A stretch of DNA of 64,000 nt from an uncultured Pontibacter sp. (GTDB lineage Bacteria; Bacteroidota; Bacteroidia; Cytophagales; Hymenobacteraceae), in contig NZ_CANLMZ010000005.1 of the NCBI RefSeq assembly GCF_947492645.1, forward strand, positions 186,001 through 250,000, given 5' to 3'. The first letter of the stretch is position 1. Every line of letters begins with the position of its first letter. The notes beneath the pieces are model-generated. The model ran no database searches. It worked only from the letters and a program-made list of their open reading frames with translations, and was not told where the DNA came from. The position numbers were made by a program, and so were the translations under genes. Of the stretch, positions 10,101 to 19,026 are shown one piece after another.

Positions 10101-12172
10101 AAAGCAATTCCCCCTTTATCAGGTGTATTTAGCCAGTCCTCGCCAAACGATACCGAGTTAGGCACATACGAGTCTCCTACGTTACAACCGTTCATCAGCA
10201 TAATAGGATACTTGCCTTTGTTCTTGTAATTGTTCACCGCTGTGGAAGCATAGCCAATGTCAAGGTCTGTTGTGCCCGGAGAGCTGTGGCCAAAAAACGT
10301 GATAAGAGAAAGGCCTCTATTTACCTCCTCCGACACGTTTACTACCTCTACTACCTCACTCACATTCTGCCTATACTTCTCGGTTACAATAGCACCTAAA
10401 AGTGGTCCCTCAGCAATTTTGGCATAAGACTTTAAGTAATTGGCAATCTGGTTTATCTCTCCTACTGATTTACCGCCGCCAAGCTGCAGTATATTCTTTC
10501 GCCATTCCAGCCCATCCGGCACCGCCTCATATTCTTTGATTTTATTTAAGTAATTGATGATGTCCGTTGCTGAGGTTGCCGCGACACGCCCTATTGGCAT
10601 TGTAACTTTAAAATTATTGTTGCGGTAATCCATGGCAAACATGGCATCTGAAGAAGGAGTACCGCCGGTTGGCACAAAATCCAGTAAACGCTGTGTCGCA
10701 TTCCGATGGTTAATCCGATTATACTCGATGCCCTTGCCAAGTATAAGCATTTGCTTAGCAACCGAAGAAGCTGACATATGGGACACAAACCGCCTAATAG
10801 CATTAGGAGAAAATTCCCCGTAATGGTACTGGTTGATAATATCATCTATATAAACTAAAAGCGTATCATAACCTCCGCCTGCGGCTGAAGCTCTGTAAGC
10901 AGCATATTGCTTAGGAGCCGCAAGCGCACCAGCCAAACGTTTATTACTTAAGAGAATATAATTAACCAAATCCGGATTTATCGGCCGGAAAGTTACCTTT
11001 TGCGCGACGCCTGCTGGAACAAGAGCATTGGCCGTATTTGCCAGTAAGACCTTATGCGATTTGCTACCGGTTTCAATTACAAAACCTTTGCTACTACCAA
11101 CAACTCTGCCCTGCACCCTTACAATATTTTCAGAATCCGTAAGGTCATAAGCCACCACCGATGAAGGAGTATTTGCAAATTCAAAGTATGGATTAACGCT
11201 TCGGGAAGAATCTGTATAAATAAACATCGACGCACCCGATAGGATATTTTTGCGGGGATAAGTTAATCGCCAATGTGATATGCTTATTTGGTTATCAGTA
11301 GTTTCATGCACATCGGGAGAGGTCCAAAGCATGAAAGTACCTGGCATAGTAATTTCAGAAAATTCTAGTGCAGCCTTTCCCGTTACAGTACCAAAGCCAT
11401 CTACTTCAAAGCGCTGCAGTACTCTACCTGGAGTAGATGTTGTTCCTGTTTTAATTCCGAAATAATGTACAATGTTGTTTCTTGCATATGCACTAAAACT
11501 TACTTCTGGCTTAGGTCCGGTTGTCTCTACATTTGCAATATCACTTATCCTGAAAGCGACAGCGTTCGGAACTCTTTCAAATCTTGATGCACTACCAGAC
11601 CATCCTTCGGCTTTATCCATCCAGCTCATCCGGGCAGCACCGTATACCTTGCCATTTTCATAGTTGTTCGCAAATACAGCTGTAGCCTTGTGTATGTGAT
11701 ACGGTTCTGGAGTTTTACCTACACTTTCAGGGTTGATTTCGCGTACGCGTTTGCCAGCTGTTGGGGCTACTGTTAAAAAATATGCAGCAGTATCTGTGTA
11801 TAAGCTGTAAAGCTGATGTACCTGGTGCACAGGGTTCTTGTATAGCTCATTATCCAGGGCTCCATCGTTCCGCTCGCCGAAAAATTCAATGTAATCCTGG
11901 GGGCCTAAATTACCGTCTGCTTCTCCTGCTACATACAAAGGCACTTCTTTGCCGCGGCGGTATAACTGGATGTTGCGCGGGTCTGCCCCTGCCATACCTA
12001 ATTTATCCAGGTAAGCGTAATCTAATTTATAAAGACCTGTCTGAGCTACCTTTATCTTATAATAGGTTTGATCATGCTTTATCCACTCGTTGCCATAAAT
12101 TTTCTGTGCCTGCGCAGGCAGGGCAAAACTTAAGGCTCCAAGTATAAATACAAGTATAAAATGCTTCCGCAT
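7190..12172 (-). CDS. porU: Type IX secretion system sortase PorU (C25 gingipain-like peptidase)
   Basis: About 1660 residues from the Met that begins a good signal peptide (MRKHFILVFILGALSF...AQA). A longer start at 12214 overlaps the porV stop as TAATG and cannot be excluded. The C25 peptidase core shows His in FFGHSSPG near residue 630 and the nucleophile Cys in MLMNGCNVGD near 660. Ig-like repeats follow, and the end is a FlgD-like fold (YPFPNPFS to AWDGTDAYG to NGVYLYRVV). PorU removes C-terminal signals of T9SS cargo at the outer membrane and attaches the cargo to lipopolysaccharide. It is much longer than the roughly 1150-residue Porphyromonas protein. Its gene neighbour is its known partner porV. 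Confidence 0.93.
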   Translation of the reverse strand: MRKHFILVFILGALSFALPAQAQKIYGNEWIKHDQTYYKIKVAQTGLYKLDYAYLDKLGMAGADPRNIQLYRRGKEVPLYVAGEADGNLGPQDYIEFFGERNDGALDNELYKNPVHQVHQLYSLYTDTAAYFLTVAPTAGKRVREINPESVGKTPEPYHIHKATAVFANNYENGKVYGAARMSWMDKAEGWSGSASRFERVPNAVAFRISDIANVETTGPKPEVSFSAYARNNIVHYFGIKTGTTSTPGRVLQRFEVDGFGTVTGKAALEFSEITMPGTFMLWTSPDVHETTDNQISISHWRLTYPRKNILSGASMFIYTDSSRSVNPYFEFANTPSSVVAYDLTDSENIVRVQGRVVGSSKGFVIETGSKSHKVLLANTANALVPAGVAQKVTFRPINPDLVNYILLSNKRLAGALAAPKQYAAYRASAAGGGYDTLLVYIDDIINQYHYGEFSPNAIRRFVSHMSASSVAKQMLILGKGIEYNRINHRNATQRLLDFVPTGGTPSSDAMFAMDYRNNNFKVTMPIGRVAATSATDIINYLNKIKEYEAVPDGLEWRKNILQLGGGKSVGEINQIANYLKSYAKIAEGPLLGAIVTEKYRQNVSEVVEVVNVSEEVNRGLSLITFFGHSSPGTTDLDIGYASTAVNNYKNKGKYPIMLMNGCNVGDSYVPNSVSFGEDWLNTPDKGGIALIAHVGAGYMNFLDLYSSYFYTVAFEEEAFYGATLGRVQQETVNRVAQTTSNDIATAMVAEMALQGDPALKVYNPSKPDYLFKDNSFSVTSPAGETVIATADEFVVTVNVNNLGKVITDSVTVTVTRTLANNSTVSYDPIKVGPIMRAGKVRLKLNNKGMSALGMNSFEVKLDGTNAVDELNEGNNTATFQHFFPISGLVALSPSNYGIVNTTKVTLAVQATQLNTNTKGFYFELDTTQAFNSPLKQSHTSAYTLMPSWDVNLPKGAADTDSTVYYWRARFATYAAGEDTAWAASSFRFIPNGGNGWSQSHYGQFKTATTSKLANEGKESVNWNFDRIKAEIAIKTVGGDFRFTNSPYGIYLDGIRVFEGSCSDPGGSATGRIFAIVINDKTLKKVEGLGASFCQSYPYIYEFGDMNVAANREKIIAFINAVPQGHYVVAMTVNKVPFESFTGAQKAAFGQIGSTLINDLKNSYPFGIIGQKGAAPGTAKEQTGVTDETTPITSQVVIMNDVLYSRQTEGTITSTIIGPALKWTSLHHNIEKYKNGDDTYQLSLIGINAKGEEKVLVEEVSQKIFDLSTINASEYPSLRLKAQLSDEQDRTAPQLREWFVYHDAAPEGVIRPDLVNISEAILTEQATKGSITVPMAFQNLTPTAFQDSVTVELTLTGEKSDPVVTRFKIKPIGPNETVNFQRTISTLQLEGEYKLNIFVNPRVLPEQQYFNNVYEVKFATRPKLHPIMDVAFDGVHILDGELVAPSPLISITVKDENRFVFLQDPSTMSVILLDPNGNELDVSLMNNPSEVRYFPADEKNDFRLEYKPEKLENGKYTLEVRARDMAGRASGVSPYRISFEVVNESKITNFYPFPNPFSTKTNFIFTLTGNQVPEHLKIQIMTVTGKVVKEIMKEEIGPIRIGNNKTEYAWDGTDAYGDKLANGVYLYRVVMSQVDDGMKHMYKTGDKSFKNGYGKIYILR

Positions 12173-12213
12173 ATTCGAACTGAGTACTAACTGTGTGGCT
12201 TGCTGTGTATACA

Positions 12214-13317
12214 TTAGTTAAAAGCGTATCCGAAAGAGATGATAACCGATGAAATGCCACCACTTGAAATAGCATTAGCTTCTTTGCCGTTAATGCGGGA
12301 AAGGGCAAGGTCGAGGTTGAGGCCGTTTGTTCTGAAGCCAACCCCGAAATTAGGCTGCATGCGCTTTGCCATGCCCCCGTCAAAATTCTTCGTTTCCTGG
12401 TAGTTGTTAAGGCCTCCCCTTACAAATACTGTATTCGCATAGGCCAACTCAACCCCTACATGCGGATCCACAGACACCACATCGGACTTAAGCAGCACAT
12501 TGCGCTTTCCGTCAAAAGTAAAATCAATGTCGGTGGCGATTAGAGCAGAGAATTTATCGTTGATCTGGAAGCTCTTACCGGCACCCAGTACAAGACGGGG
12601 CAATGTAAGTTCTGCGGAACTCTCAGGAAGATCGTTTCCGGTTTGCTGATATGCTTGCTCCAGAGCCTCTACGTTATGAGTCCAGGCGGTAAACGTGGTA
12701 GTGATATCTTTTGCCATAACGCCAAATTGCCAGGAGCCGCGCTTTAACTGGGCTCCCGCATCTATCCCGAAACCGTACGCATTGGCAAACTCGCCTACGT
12801 TACGGTAAATTAGCTTGGCACTAGCACCTAACTGCAAGCCTTCTATCAGATTGCTGCGGCGGGCATAGGACACAAGCATGGCATAATCAGCAACAGAAAA
12901 AAACCTGATGCTGTCATATTGAATGTAACCATACTCGTTTTGCAATCTGCGCGTGTCCGCAATGTCATCCACCCCTAGCCTGATCACAGAAACCCCCAAT
13001 GCACTTTTATCATCTAGAGGCATGGCAAAACTGCCGTAATCGTTTTTGGCTATACCTGCAAACAACTCCGAATGCATCAGGGCAATATTATACTTGTACT
13101 GCAGGTTTAACAGGCCTGCTGGGTTCCAATAGCCAGCCGTAGCGTCGTCGGCAATGGCTGCCTGTACGTTACCCATGCCCAGCGCGCGTGCCCCCACGCC
13201 TATATTCAGAAACTCGTTGCTATACTTTGGTGTAGACACCTGGGCTGTAGCAGCAGCGCCAAATGCAAGCATTGCCACTACAAAACAAAATCGAAGGGTG
13301 ATTTTATACATGCTCAA
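12214..13317 (-). CDS. porV: Type IX secretion outer-membrane protein PorV
   Basis: A 367-residue protein with a signal peptide (about residues 1-25, ending ATAQV) and a beta-barrel of the FadL-like PorV/PorQ class. The hallmark SNEFLNIGVGARALGMGNVQAAIADDATAGYWNPAGL is at residues 34-69, and the barrel ends with aromatic SFGYAFN. PorV carries newly translocated T9SS cargo to PorU. It is the first gene of a two-gene minus-strand unit whose stop touches a possible porU start. Confidence 0.94.
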   Translation of the reverse strand: MSMYKITLRFCFVVAMLAFGAAATAQVSTPKYSNEFLNIGVGARALGMGNVQAAIADDATAGYWNPAGLLNLQYKYNIALMHSELFAGIAKNDYGSFAMPLDDKSALGVSVIRLGVDDIADTRRLQNEYGYIQYDSIRFFSVADYAMLVSYARRSNLIEGLQLGASAKLIYRNVGEFANAYGFGIDAGAQLKRGSWQFGVMAKDITTTFTAWTHNVEALEQAYQQTGNDLPESSAELTLPRLVLGAGKSFQINDKFSALIATDIDFTFDGKRNVLLKSDVVSVDPHVGVELAYANTVFVRGGLNNYQETKNFDGGMAKRMQPNFGVGFRTNGLNLDLALSRINGKEANAISSGGISSVIISFGYAFN

Positions 13318-13349
13318 GAAGTAAAGATTCTTTCATACTTATCTGTTCC

Positions 13350-13365
13350 GGCAGGCCAGCCTGCC
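13350..13365. repeat. Short palindromic element in the porV/padR divergent region
   Basis: GGCAGGC and GCCTGCC are separated by two bases, a perfect 7-bp stem with a tiny loop. The 13318-13592 stretch holds this element, the padR promoter and its repeats, and no ORF that I can support. Confidence 0.45.
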
Positions 13366-13531
13366 ACTCCACAATCCAACACACCAGGTGAAAAGATGCA
13401 CCTCTAACACCATTTTAAGGCATTTAGTTGACTTTTCTACTAATAATATTTTAGTCCAAAAATACAGAATTAAAATTATAGTTGCCTGCTTTGATAACTA
13501 ATTAAAAAAAGGCTCGTAATTAATTTTAAAC

Positions 13532-13568
13532 AGTACCTTGTTTTACATAGTACCTTTTAATATCTTTG
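13532..13568 (+). promoter_or_regulatory. padR promoter with twin AGTACCTT repeats
   Basis: The -33 element TTG at 13538-13540 is followed after 20 bases by the -7 box TATCTTTG at 13561-13568, matching the Bacteroidota consensus. The direct repeats AGTACCTT at 13532-13539 and 13549-13556 lie 17 bases apart across the promoter, a likely operator for the PadR protein encoded just downstream (inference). The -7 box overlaps the longest possible padR start, so translation must begin at 13593. Confidence 0.7.
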
Positions 13569-13592
13569 CTTCATCATTATAAAAGAATCATC

Positions 13593-13937
13593 ATGAAAGT
13601 AGAAAACACGCAAGTGCAGATGAGGAAGGGAATTCTCGAATTCTGCATACTGGAGATTATCTCTCGTGGTGAAGTATATGCGTCCGACATGTTAGAAGAG
13701 CTTACAGCGGCCAAAATGATCGTTGTGGAGGGTACACTCTACCCACTCCTCACCCGCCTGAAGAACGCGTCGCTTCTGGAATACAACTGGGTAGAATCTA
13801 CATCAGGGCCGCCACGAAAATACTACAAGCTTACTGAAACCGGCACGCAGTTCCTTAACGACCTCCGCGCTACCTGGTACGAATTAGTTGACTCCACAGA
13901 ATACATCATCCAAAACAAGAAAGCGCAGCAATCATGA
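13593..13937 (+). CDS. PadR-family transcriptional regulator
   Basis: 114 residues from the ATG at 13593. The upstream ATG at 13566 lies inside the -7 box and is rejected. The winged-helix PadR fold is clear: MRKGILEFCILEIISRGEVYASDMLEEL, then GTLYPLLTRLKNASLLEYNW and GPPRKYYKLTETG for the wing. It probably represses its own operon; the repeated AGTACCTT elements in the promoter are the obvious site. Its stop overlaps the start of the PspC gene by four bases (ATGA), so the two are translationally coupled. In Bacteroidota this pair is found as a unit. Confidence 0.92.
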   Translation: MKVENTQVQMRKGILEFCILEIISRGEVYASDMLEELTAAKMIVVEGTLYPLLTRLKNASLLEYNWVESTSGPPRKYYKLTETGTQFLNDLRATWYELVDSTEYIIQNKKAQQS

Positions 13938-16420
13938 AAAAGAATATAAGTATCAACTTGCAGGGCATGATCTTCCATATAGAGGAAGATGGTTATGAGC
14001 AGTTAAGCAGATACCTGGCTTCTATCAGAACATACTTTTCCAACTATGAAGGGCACGAAGAGATTGTAGCCGATATTGAATCCAGAATTGCCGAAATTTT
14101 TTCTGCCAGATTAAACCCCACTAAACAGGTTATCTCGCTGGAGGATGTAGAGTACCTTATCACACGCATGGGTAATGTAACAGACTTTGAAGTGGAGGAG
14201 CCAGTTGAAGAAGATATACCTAAGGCTGGCCCGGCTGCCGACGGCACTTATACAACTGGAGCGCACGCAGCACCAGGGTATAGAAAACTGTACCGCGACA
14301 TCAACCATAAGGTAATAGCAGGTGTTTGCTCTGGCATCGCCAATTACCTGGGTATCGATATGGTTTGGGTTAGGCTGTTGTTTATACTTCTGGTGGTTGG
14401 CATTCCGTTCTCTGGCGGCATCACTAGCTTTGGCATTATACTTTACATTGTACTCTGGATAGCCATGCCACCAAGCGCTGCCTTGCCAGAAACCAATGTT
14501 AAAAAGCTTTTCCGCGATACTGATGATAAAAAGATAGCAGGCGTTGCTAGCGGTATAGCAAAATATTTTGGGGTAGATGTTGCCGTAGTTCGAATTCTGT
14601 TCCTGGTGTTTATATTTTTAGGAGGCTTTGGTATACTTGCCTACGTGGTACTGTGGATTGCAGTACCCGAGGCAGTTACGCTAACAGAGCGCATGCAGAT
14701 GCAAGGCGACCCGGTTACATTGGCTGGTATTGAGCGTTCTTTAAAGGATAACCTGAACATGCGCGACAACAACGGCCAGGAAACACCTTTAGCAAAACTT
14801 ATACTATTGCCAATCAGAATCATATCGCAGGTTTTTAACTGGCTTGGCAAATCTTTAGGGCCTATACTTGCTGTACTTATCACACTTGTAAGAATTGCAG
14901 CAGGGGTTATACTTCTGATCATTTCTATTGGCCTTACTGTCGGCTTATTTTCTGCTCTTTTCGTTGCCTTAGGCGTTGTTAATGAGTCTGAATACGCAAA
15001 TTTTGGTGATTTCCCTGTATCTGTGTTTTTAGGAGGTTTTCCTACGCTTGGGCTTGTAGCCGGCTTTTTTGTAGGCCTTATCCCGCTGCTGCTGCTGATC
15101 ATACTTGCGGTTAGCCTTTTGGCCAAGCGTACATTTATGCGCCCTATTGTTGGCTGGTCGATGTTTGGGGTATGGCTGGTGGCTTTATTCACCCTGATTG
15201 CCACTATCATAATGTACAGCAATAACTTCCGCAGAAGTGGCGAGGTAGTTACAAGTAAAATTATACCTGTAGCCAATTACAACACACTTGTACTTGATGC
15301 CTATGATACCGACTTAGACTTTGACAGAATTTACATTGATGTGCAGGAGCATAATGGTAATGATGTAGAAGTTATCCAACGTACTGAGGCTAAAGGCAAA
15401 ACAGAAGCCGAAGCACAGCAAAATGCCCGCATGATCACGTACCAGGTAGTGCAAAAGGACTCTGTGCTGCGCTTTGACAACAGCTATGAGTTTAAAGATG
15501 GCGCAGTTTTCCGTGACCAGGAACTTGTAGTTGAGCTAAGGCTGCCAAAAAACAAGCCCCTGCGCCTAACGCGCGAGTTTACTTACCTGCTACCTACCGC
15601 CACCTTCGACGAGGACTACAGCCGCGACAAAATTGTGCGCAACACCTGGCAGGTAAAAGGCGACATGCTGGAATGCCTTACCTGTGCTTCTGATACCCTG
15701 GATACGGAAGATGGCAACTATGATGAGAGCTTCATGAATGAAGAAGCAAGTATAAGCGGAAATGTTTTGCTGAATGAAAGCGCATATGGCAGCAACACGA
15801 AAACCCTTGACTACAATGACTTTAATGCCATAGTGGTTACAGGACCTTACCACGTGCAACTTCGCCAGGGCAGCAACTACAGCGTGCGCCTTAGAGGCGA
15901 TAGTGATGAACTAAATAAATTGAAGGCCAGCCTGAGAGGCGATGAGCTGCGGATTGAATCCTCAGAAAAGAACATCAACCTGTTCGGCGACCGCGAACCA
16001 GTACTCATCCAGATCACAGCCCCAAACATCAAAACAATAGATCTTTCTGGTGCCATCAAAGCCGACATAGCAGGCATCACGTCGGATAATTTGCGCATGA
16101 GCTTTGCAGGCGCCATACAGTCTAATGCAAATGTAAATGTGCGCGATTTAAGAGTTGAGATTTCGGGTGCAGCCGTAAGCAAATTCGTTGGCCGTACCGA
16201 TAACTTTAAGCTAGACGCAACCGGAGCAGGTAAAGTAGATGCAGCCAGCTTAAGAGCCAACTCTGTGGATGTTGACGTAACAGGGGCTAGTGTAGCCGAA
16301 GTATATGCTGCCAACACCTTACGAGCCGATGCTTCTGGGGCAAGCCGCATCACTTATGCTGGCAATCCCAAAAACACAACTATTGATACTTCCGGCCCAA
16401 GCTCAATTAAGCGCCGTTAA
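13934..16420 (+). CDS. Double PspC-domain membrane protein with DUF2807 (GIN) adhesin-like tail
   Basis: An 828-residue protein. The cytoplasmic N-terminus (about 1-85, MKKNISINLQGMIFHIEEDGYE) is a domain commonly paired with PadR. Two PspC domains follow, KLYRDINHKVIAGVCSGIANYLGID and KLFRDTDDKKIAGVASGIAKYFGVD, each with a transmembrane helix. Further helices run to about residue 430. The outside part ends in a repetitive beta-helix of the DUF2807 family (YNDFNAIVVTGPYHVQLRQG, then repeated ...DISGA/ATGA... units). PspC is linked to envelope-stress sensing. The layout suggests a stress sensor whose head lies outside the inner membrane; the function is unproven. Confidence 0.88.
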   Translation: MKKNISINLQGMIFHIEEDGYEQLSRYLASIRTYFSNYEGHEEIVADIESRIAEIFSARLNPTKQVISLEDVEYLITRMGNVTDFEVEEPVEEDIPKAGPAADGTYTTGAHAAPGYRKLYRDINHKVIAGVCSGIANYLGIDMVWVRLLFILLVVGIPFSGGITSFGIILYIVLWIAMPPSAALPETNVKKLFRDTDDKKIAGVASGIAKYFGVDVAVVRILFLVFIFLGGFGILAYVVLWIAVPEAVTLTERMQMQGDPVTLAGIERSLKDNLNMRDNNGQETPLAKLILLPIRIISQVFNWLGKSLGPILAVLITLVRIAAGVILLIISIGLTVGLFSALFVALGVVNESEYANFGDFPVSVFLGGFPTLGLVAGFFVGLIPLLLLIILAVSLLAKRTFMRPIVGWSMFGVWLVALFTLIATIIMYSNNFRRSGEVVTSKIIPVANYNTLVLDAYDTDLDFDRIYIDVQEHNGNDVEVIQRTEAKGKTEAEAQQNARMITYQVVQKDSVLRFDNSYEFKDGAVFRDQELVVELRLPKNKPLRLTREFTYLLPTATFDEDYSRDKIVRNTWQVKGDMLECLTCASDTLDTEDGNYDESFMNEEASISGNVLLNESAYGSNTKTLDYNDFNAIVVTGPYHVQLRQGSNYSVRLRGDSDELNKLKASLRGDELRIESSEKNINLFGDREPVLIQITAPNIKTIDLSGAIKADIAGITSDNLRMSFAGAIQSNANVNVRDLRVEISGAAVSKFVGRTDNFKLDATGAGKVDAASLRANSVDVDVTGASVAEVYAANTLRADASGASRITYAGNPKNTTIDTSGPSSIKRR

Positions 16421-16428
16421 TAAAGTAT

Positions 16429-16464
16429 AAAGCCTGGCTGTAATTGCAGTCAGGCTTTTAAACA
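16429..16464 (+). terminator. Terminator after the pspC gene
   Basis: 12-bp stem AAAGCCTGGCTG against CAGTCAGGCTTT (one G-T pair), loop of six, then TTTTAAA. An AAGTATA word precedes the stem. Confidence 0.75.
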
Positions 16465-16522
16465 CCGCCTCTTAGTACAAAGTAAAACTAGCCATTTCCA
16501 GGCGCCGCAACAAAGCCATACT

Positions 16523-17434
16523 ATGAAAAAACCTTTACTGCTCCTGCCTCTACTCCTGTTTATACTTTCCTGCTCAGGCTCACAAACTAGCAGTAGCAAT
16601 AATACAAGCCAGGCAGATAATTCTGGTAAAATTCAGATCATGATGCTGGGCTCGTTACACTTTAACCAGTTTCATGATGCCGGCAAGCCCTCCTCCAATT
16701 TCTTAAGCCAGAAAAGGCAACAGGAAATTTCAGAGGTAAATGAGGTATTGATGGCTTTTGCCCCCGACATGATCATGATTGAGAGAGCTCCCGCAGAACA
16801 AGCCAGGTATGACAGCCTCTTTAAATTGCACCGGCAGGGCCAGATTAAAGTAAACGAGCTTGACGGAGGCACGGGAGAAGTGTATCAGTTTGCTTTTAAA
16901 CTAGCCGGTAAGCTAAATCACGAACAGCTTTACTGTGTAGATTATGACCAGAGCACCTCACAGGGCTTATTAAACTCAGGCGATAATATAGCGCTGTTTC
17001 AGAGCGGATTGCAAAACTTCCAAAAGGTTTCCCGGGGTGTAACTGCCGATTTCATGGCTGGCAAGATGACCTTCAGAGAGTTTTTGGTCTTTTTAAACAA
17101 ACCTGAAACAATTGAGCTATCCCATAGGCAATTTTATAACCTGCCGGCCTATGTACAAAATGGGGGTTTTAAGAGCTATGAAGGCCTGCAACGGAGCACT
17201 ATAGATACTACGCAGATAGGGGCTGAGTTTATTTCGCTTTTTTACGAACGCAATCTGAAGATCTACTCTAACATTTTAAATGCGCAGCTTAAAAACAAAG
17301 GCAACAGAATACTGTTAATAATGGGACAGACACACATTGGTGTGCTGCAAGACATTATGAAGAATAACCCTAACTATGAAATTGTGAATGCGGGCCAATA
17401 CCTGGATGTTAATTATACTAAACCAAAAGTATGA
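16523..17434 (+). CDS. TraB/TIKI-like (DUF5694) lipoprotein
   Basis: A 303-residue lipoprotein with signal LLLLPLLLFILSC and lipobox Cys at about 17, then a Ser/Asn-rich linker. The core has the two histidine motifs of the TraB/TIKI/EreA superfamily, GSLHFNQFHD near the start and GQTHIGVLQD near the end. A Glu-Arg pair in MIMIERAPAEQARYD lies between them. TIKI proteins are metal-dependent proteases and EreA-type members are esterases, so hydrolytic activity in the periplasm is plausible. I assign the family but not a substrate. It has its own terminator and no obvious operon partner. Confidence 0.75.
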   Translation: MKKPLLLLPLLLFILSCSGSQTSSSNNTSQADNSGKIQIMMLGSLHFNQFHDAGKPSSNFLSQKRQQEISEVNEVLMAFAPDMIMIERAPAEQARYDSLFKLHRQGQIKVNELDGGTGEVYQFAFKLAGKLNHEQLYCVDYDQSTSQGLLNSGDNIALFQSGLQNFQKVSRGVTADFMAGKMTFREFLVFLNKPETIELSHRQFYNLPAYVQNGGFKSYEGLQRSTIDTTQIGAEFISLFYERNLKIYSNILNAQLKNKGNRILLIMGQTHIGVLQDIMKNNPNYEIVNAGQYLDVNYTKPKV

Positions 17435-17479
17435 ACCGTTAATGATATAGTGTTTGTTTAGTTGTTTAATGAGAGTACT

Positions 17480-17524
17480 GGCGAGGCTATATCTATCCCA
17501 AGATGATAGCCTCGCCTTTTTTTA
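17480..17524. terminator. Terminator between converging genes
   Basis: 11-bp stem GGCGAGGCTAT with ATAGCCTCGCC around a 15-base loop, then eight T residues. AAGTATA follows directly. Confidence 0.8.
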
Positions 17525-17539
17525 AGTATAAAATTAAGA

Positions 17540-19012
17540 CTACAGGTCTATACTTTGGTCTTCGCCTTCTGGTGCATCAGCGCCACCATATTCTACAAGC
17601 TGTGCTACTTGTAAGCCTCTCTTCTCACCCTCGCGTAGCAGGAAACTATAAGCGGCTTTAAACTCATTTTTAACCTTGCCCTCCAATATAGCTTCTGTAA
17701 GTACCTCTTTCAGTTCTCCTACAATCTTAGATGGACTCAGGTTAAAGGTTTCCATAATAACCTCACCGGTAATTACTGGCTGGAAATTGCGCAGCTTATC
17801 GCTTTCCTCCACCTCCACCAGGCGTTTCTCTACCTTATCAAAGTTTTGTAAATAGCGTTTTACCTTTGTATCGTTTTTGGAGGTAATATCAGCGCGGCAA
17901 AGTTTCATTAATGCATCAATGTCATCGCCTGCCTCAAATAAAAGCCTGCGCAACGCCGAGTCTGTTACGGTTTCTTTAACCAACGCAATGGGGCGCAGGT
18001 GTAATCTTACAAGCTTCTGCACAAACTTCATGTGCTCATTTAACGGCAGCTTCAGGTCCCGGAACAGTTTTGGCACCATGCGCGCGCCACGGTCCTCGTG
18101 TCCATGAAAAGTCCACCCTATCTTCGGGTGATAACGTTTTGTATCTGGCTTGGCAATATCGTGCATAATGGCAGACCACCGCAGCCACAAATCGTCTGAC
18201 ACTTCGGCTACATTATCGAGCACCTGCAGCGTGTGGTAAAAATTATCTTTATGTGAGTTGCCGTTTATCGTTTCCACGCCCTGCAACTCCACCATTTTAG
18301 GAAATATAATCTGCAGCAAGCCTGATGCAAAAAGCAATTTAAAGCCATAGCTTGGCTTCGGAGAAAGTACAATCTTGTTTAGTTCATCAATCACCCGCTC
18401 CTGCGACACGATCTTGATGCGCTCTTTATTATCGATGATGGCGTCGAACGTATCCGGATCAATGTCAAATCCTAATTGCGAGGCAAAACGGATGGCTCGC
18501 ATCATGCGGAGCGGATCATCTGAGAAGGTAATGCCAGGCTCCAGAGGTGTTCGTATTAGCTGCCGCCTCATGTCCTTTATACCATCAAACGCATCTATCA
18601 AATTGCCGTAATCGTTTTTGTTCAGGCTTATACCCAGCGCATTGATGGTAAAGTCGCGGCGTTTAAGGTCGTCATCCAGCGTACCCTGTTCTACTTCTGG
18701 TTTGCGCGAGTGCTCCCGGTAAGATTCTTTTCGGGCTCCTACAAATTCTACTTCCCATTCATTGTCGCGGAGCATGGCCGTGCCAAAATTTTTAAAGATG
18801 GATACTTTAGGTTTGTGCGGAAGCTTCTGGGCTACAGCCGATGCCAGGCTAATGCCATCGCCTACACATACTACATCAATATCTTTAGAAGGCCTTTTAA
18901 GCACCAGGTCGCGCACGAAACCTCCAATCACATAGGCATCTACACCTAGTTCCGCAGCAGCCTCGGCCACTACTTCAAATATGGAATGTTCCGGTAATTT
19001 TATTTTCTCCAT
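17540..19012 (-). CDS. cca: CCA tRNA nucleotidyltransferase with HD domain
   Basis: A 490-residue enzyme adding or repairing the CCA end of tRNAs. The class II nucleotidyltransferase head has YVIGGFVRDLVLKRPSKDIDVV with the metal-binding DxD. The RRDFTINALG and DPLRMMRAIRFASQLGF motifs follow. An HD phosphohydrolase domain (IMHDIAKPDTKRYHPKIGWTFHGHEDRGA) is inserted in the middle. The length is normal for HD-carrying members. It ends in an acidic tail. A hairpin lies in its short leader. Confidence 0.95.
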   Translation of the reverse strand: MEKIKLPEHSIFEVVAEAAAELGVDAYVIGGFVRDLVLKRPSKDIDVVCVGDGISLASAVAQKLPHKPKVSIFKNFGTAMLRDNEWEVEFVGARKESYREHSRKPEVEQGTLDDDLKRRDFTINALGISLNKNDYGNLIDAFDGIKDMRRQLIRTPLEPGITFSDDPLRMMRAIRFASQLGFDIDPDTFDAIIDNKERIKIVSQERVIDELNKIVLSPKPSYGFKLLFASGLLQIIFPKMVELQGVETINGNSHKDNFYHTLQVLDNVAEVSDDLWLRWSAIMHDIAKPDTKRYHPKIGWTFHGHEDRGARMVPKLFRDLKLPLNEHMKFVQKLVRLHLRPIALVKETVTDSALRRLLFEAGDDIDALMKLCRADITSKNDTKVKRYLQNFDKVEKRLVEVEESDKLRNFQPVITGEVIMETFNLSPSKIVGELKEVLTEAILEGKVKNEFKAAYSFLLREGEKRGLQVAQLVEYGGADAPEGEDQSIDL

Positions 19013-19026
19013 CAGTAAAAATCAAA

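Noticed and set aside
13566..13592. Nine extra N-terminal codons of padR
   Set aside because: The ATG lies within the -7 promoter box.
14641..15276. 211-codon antisense frame in the pspC gene
   Set aside because: Low-complexity Ser/Thr/Ile composition typical of antisense of membrane helices.
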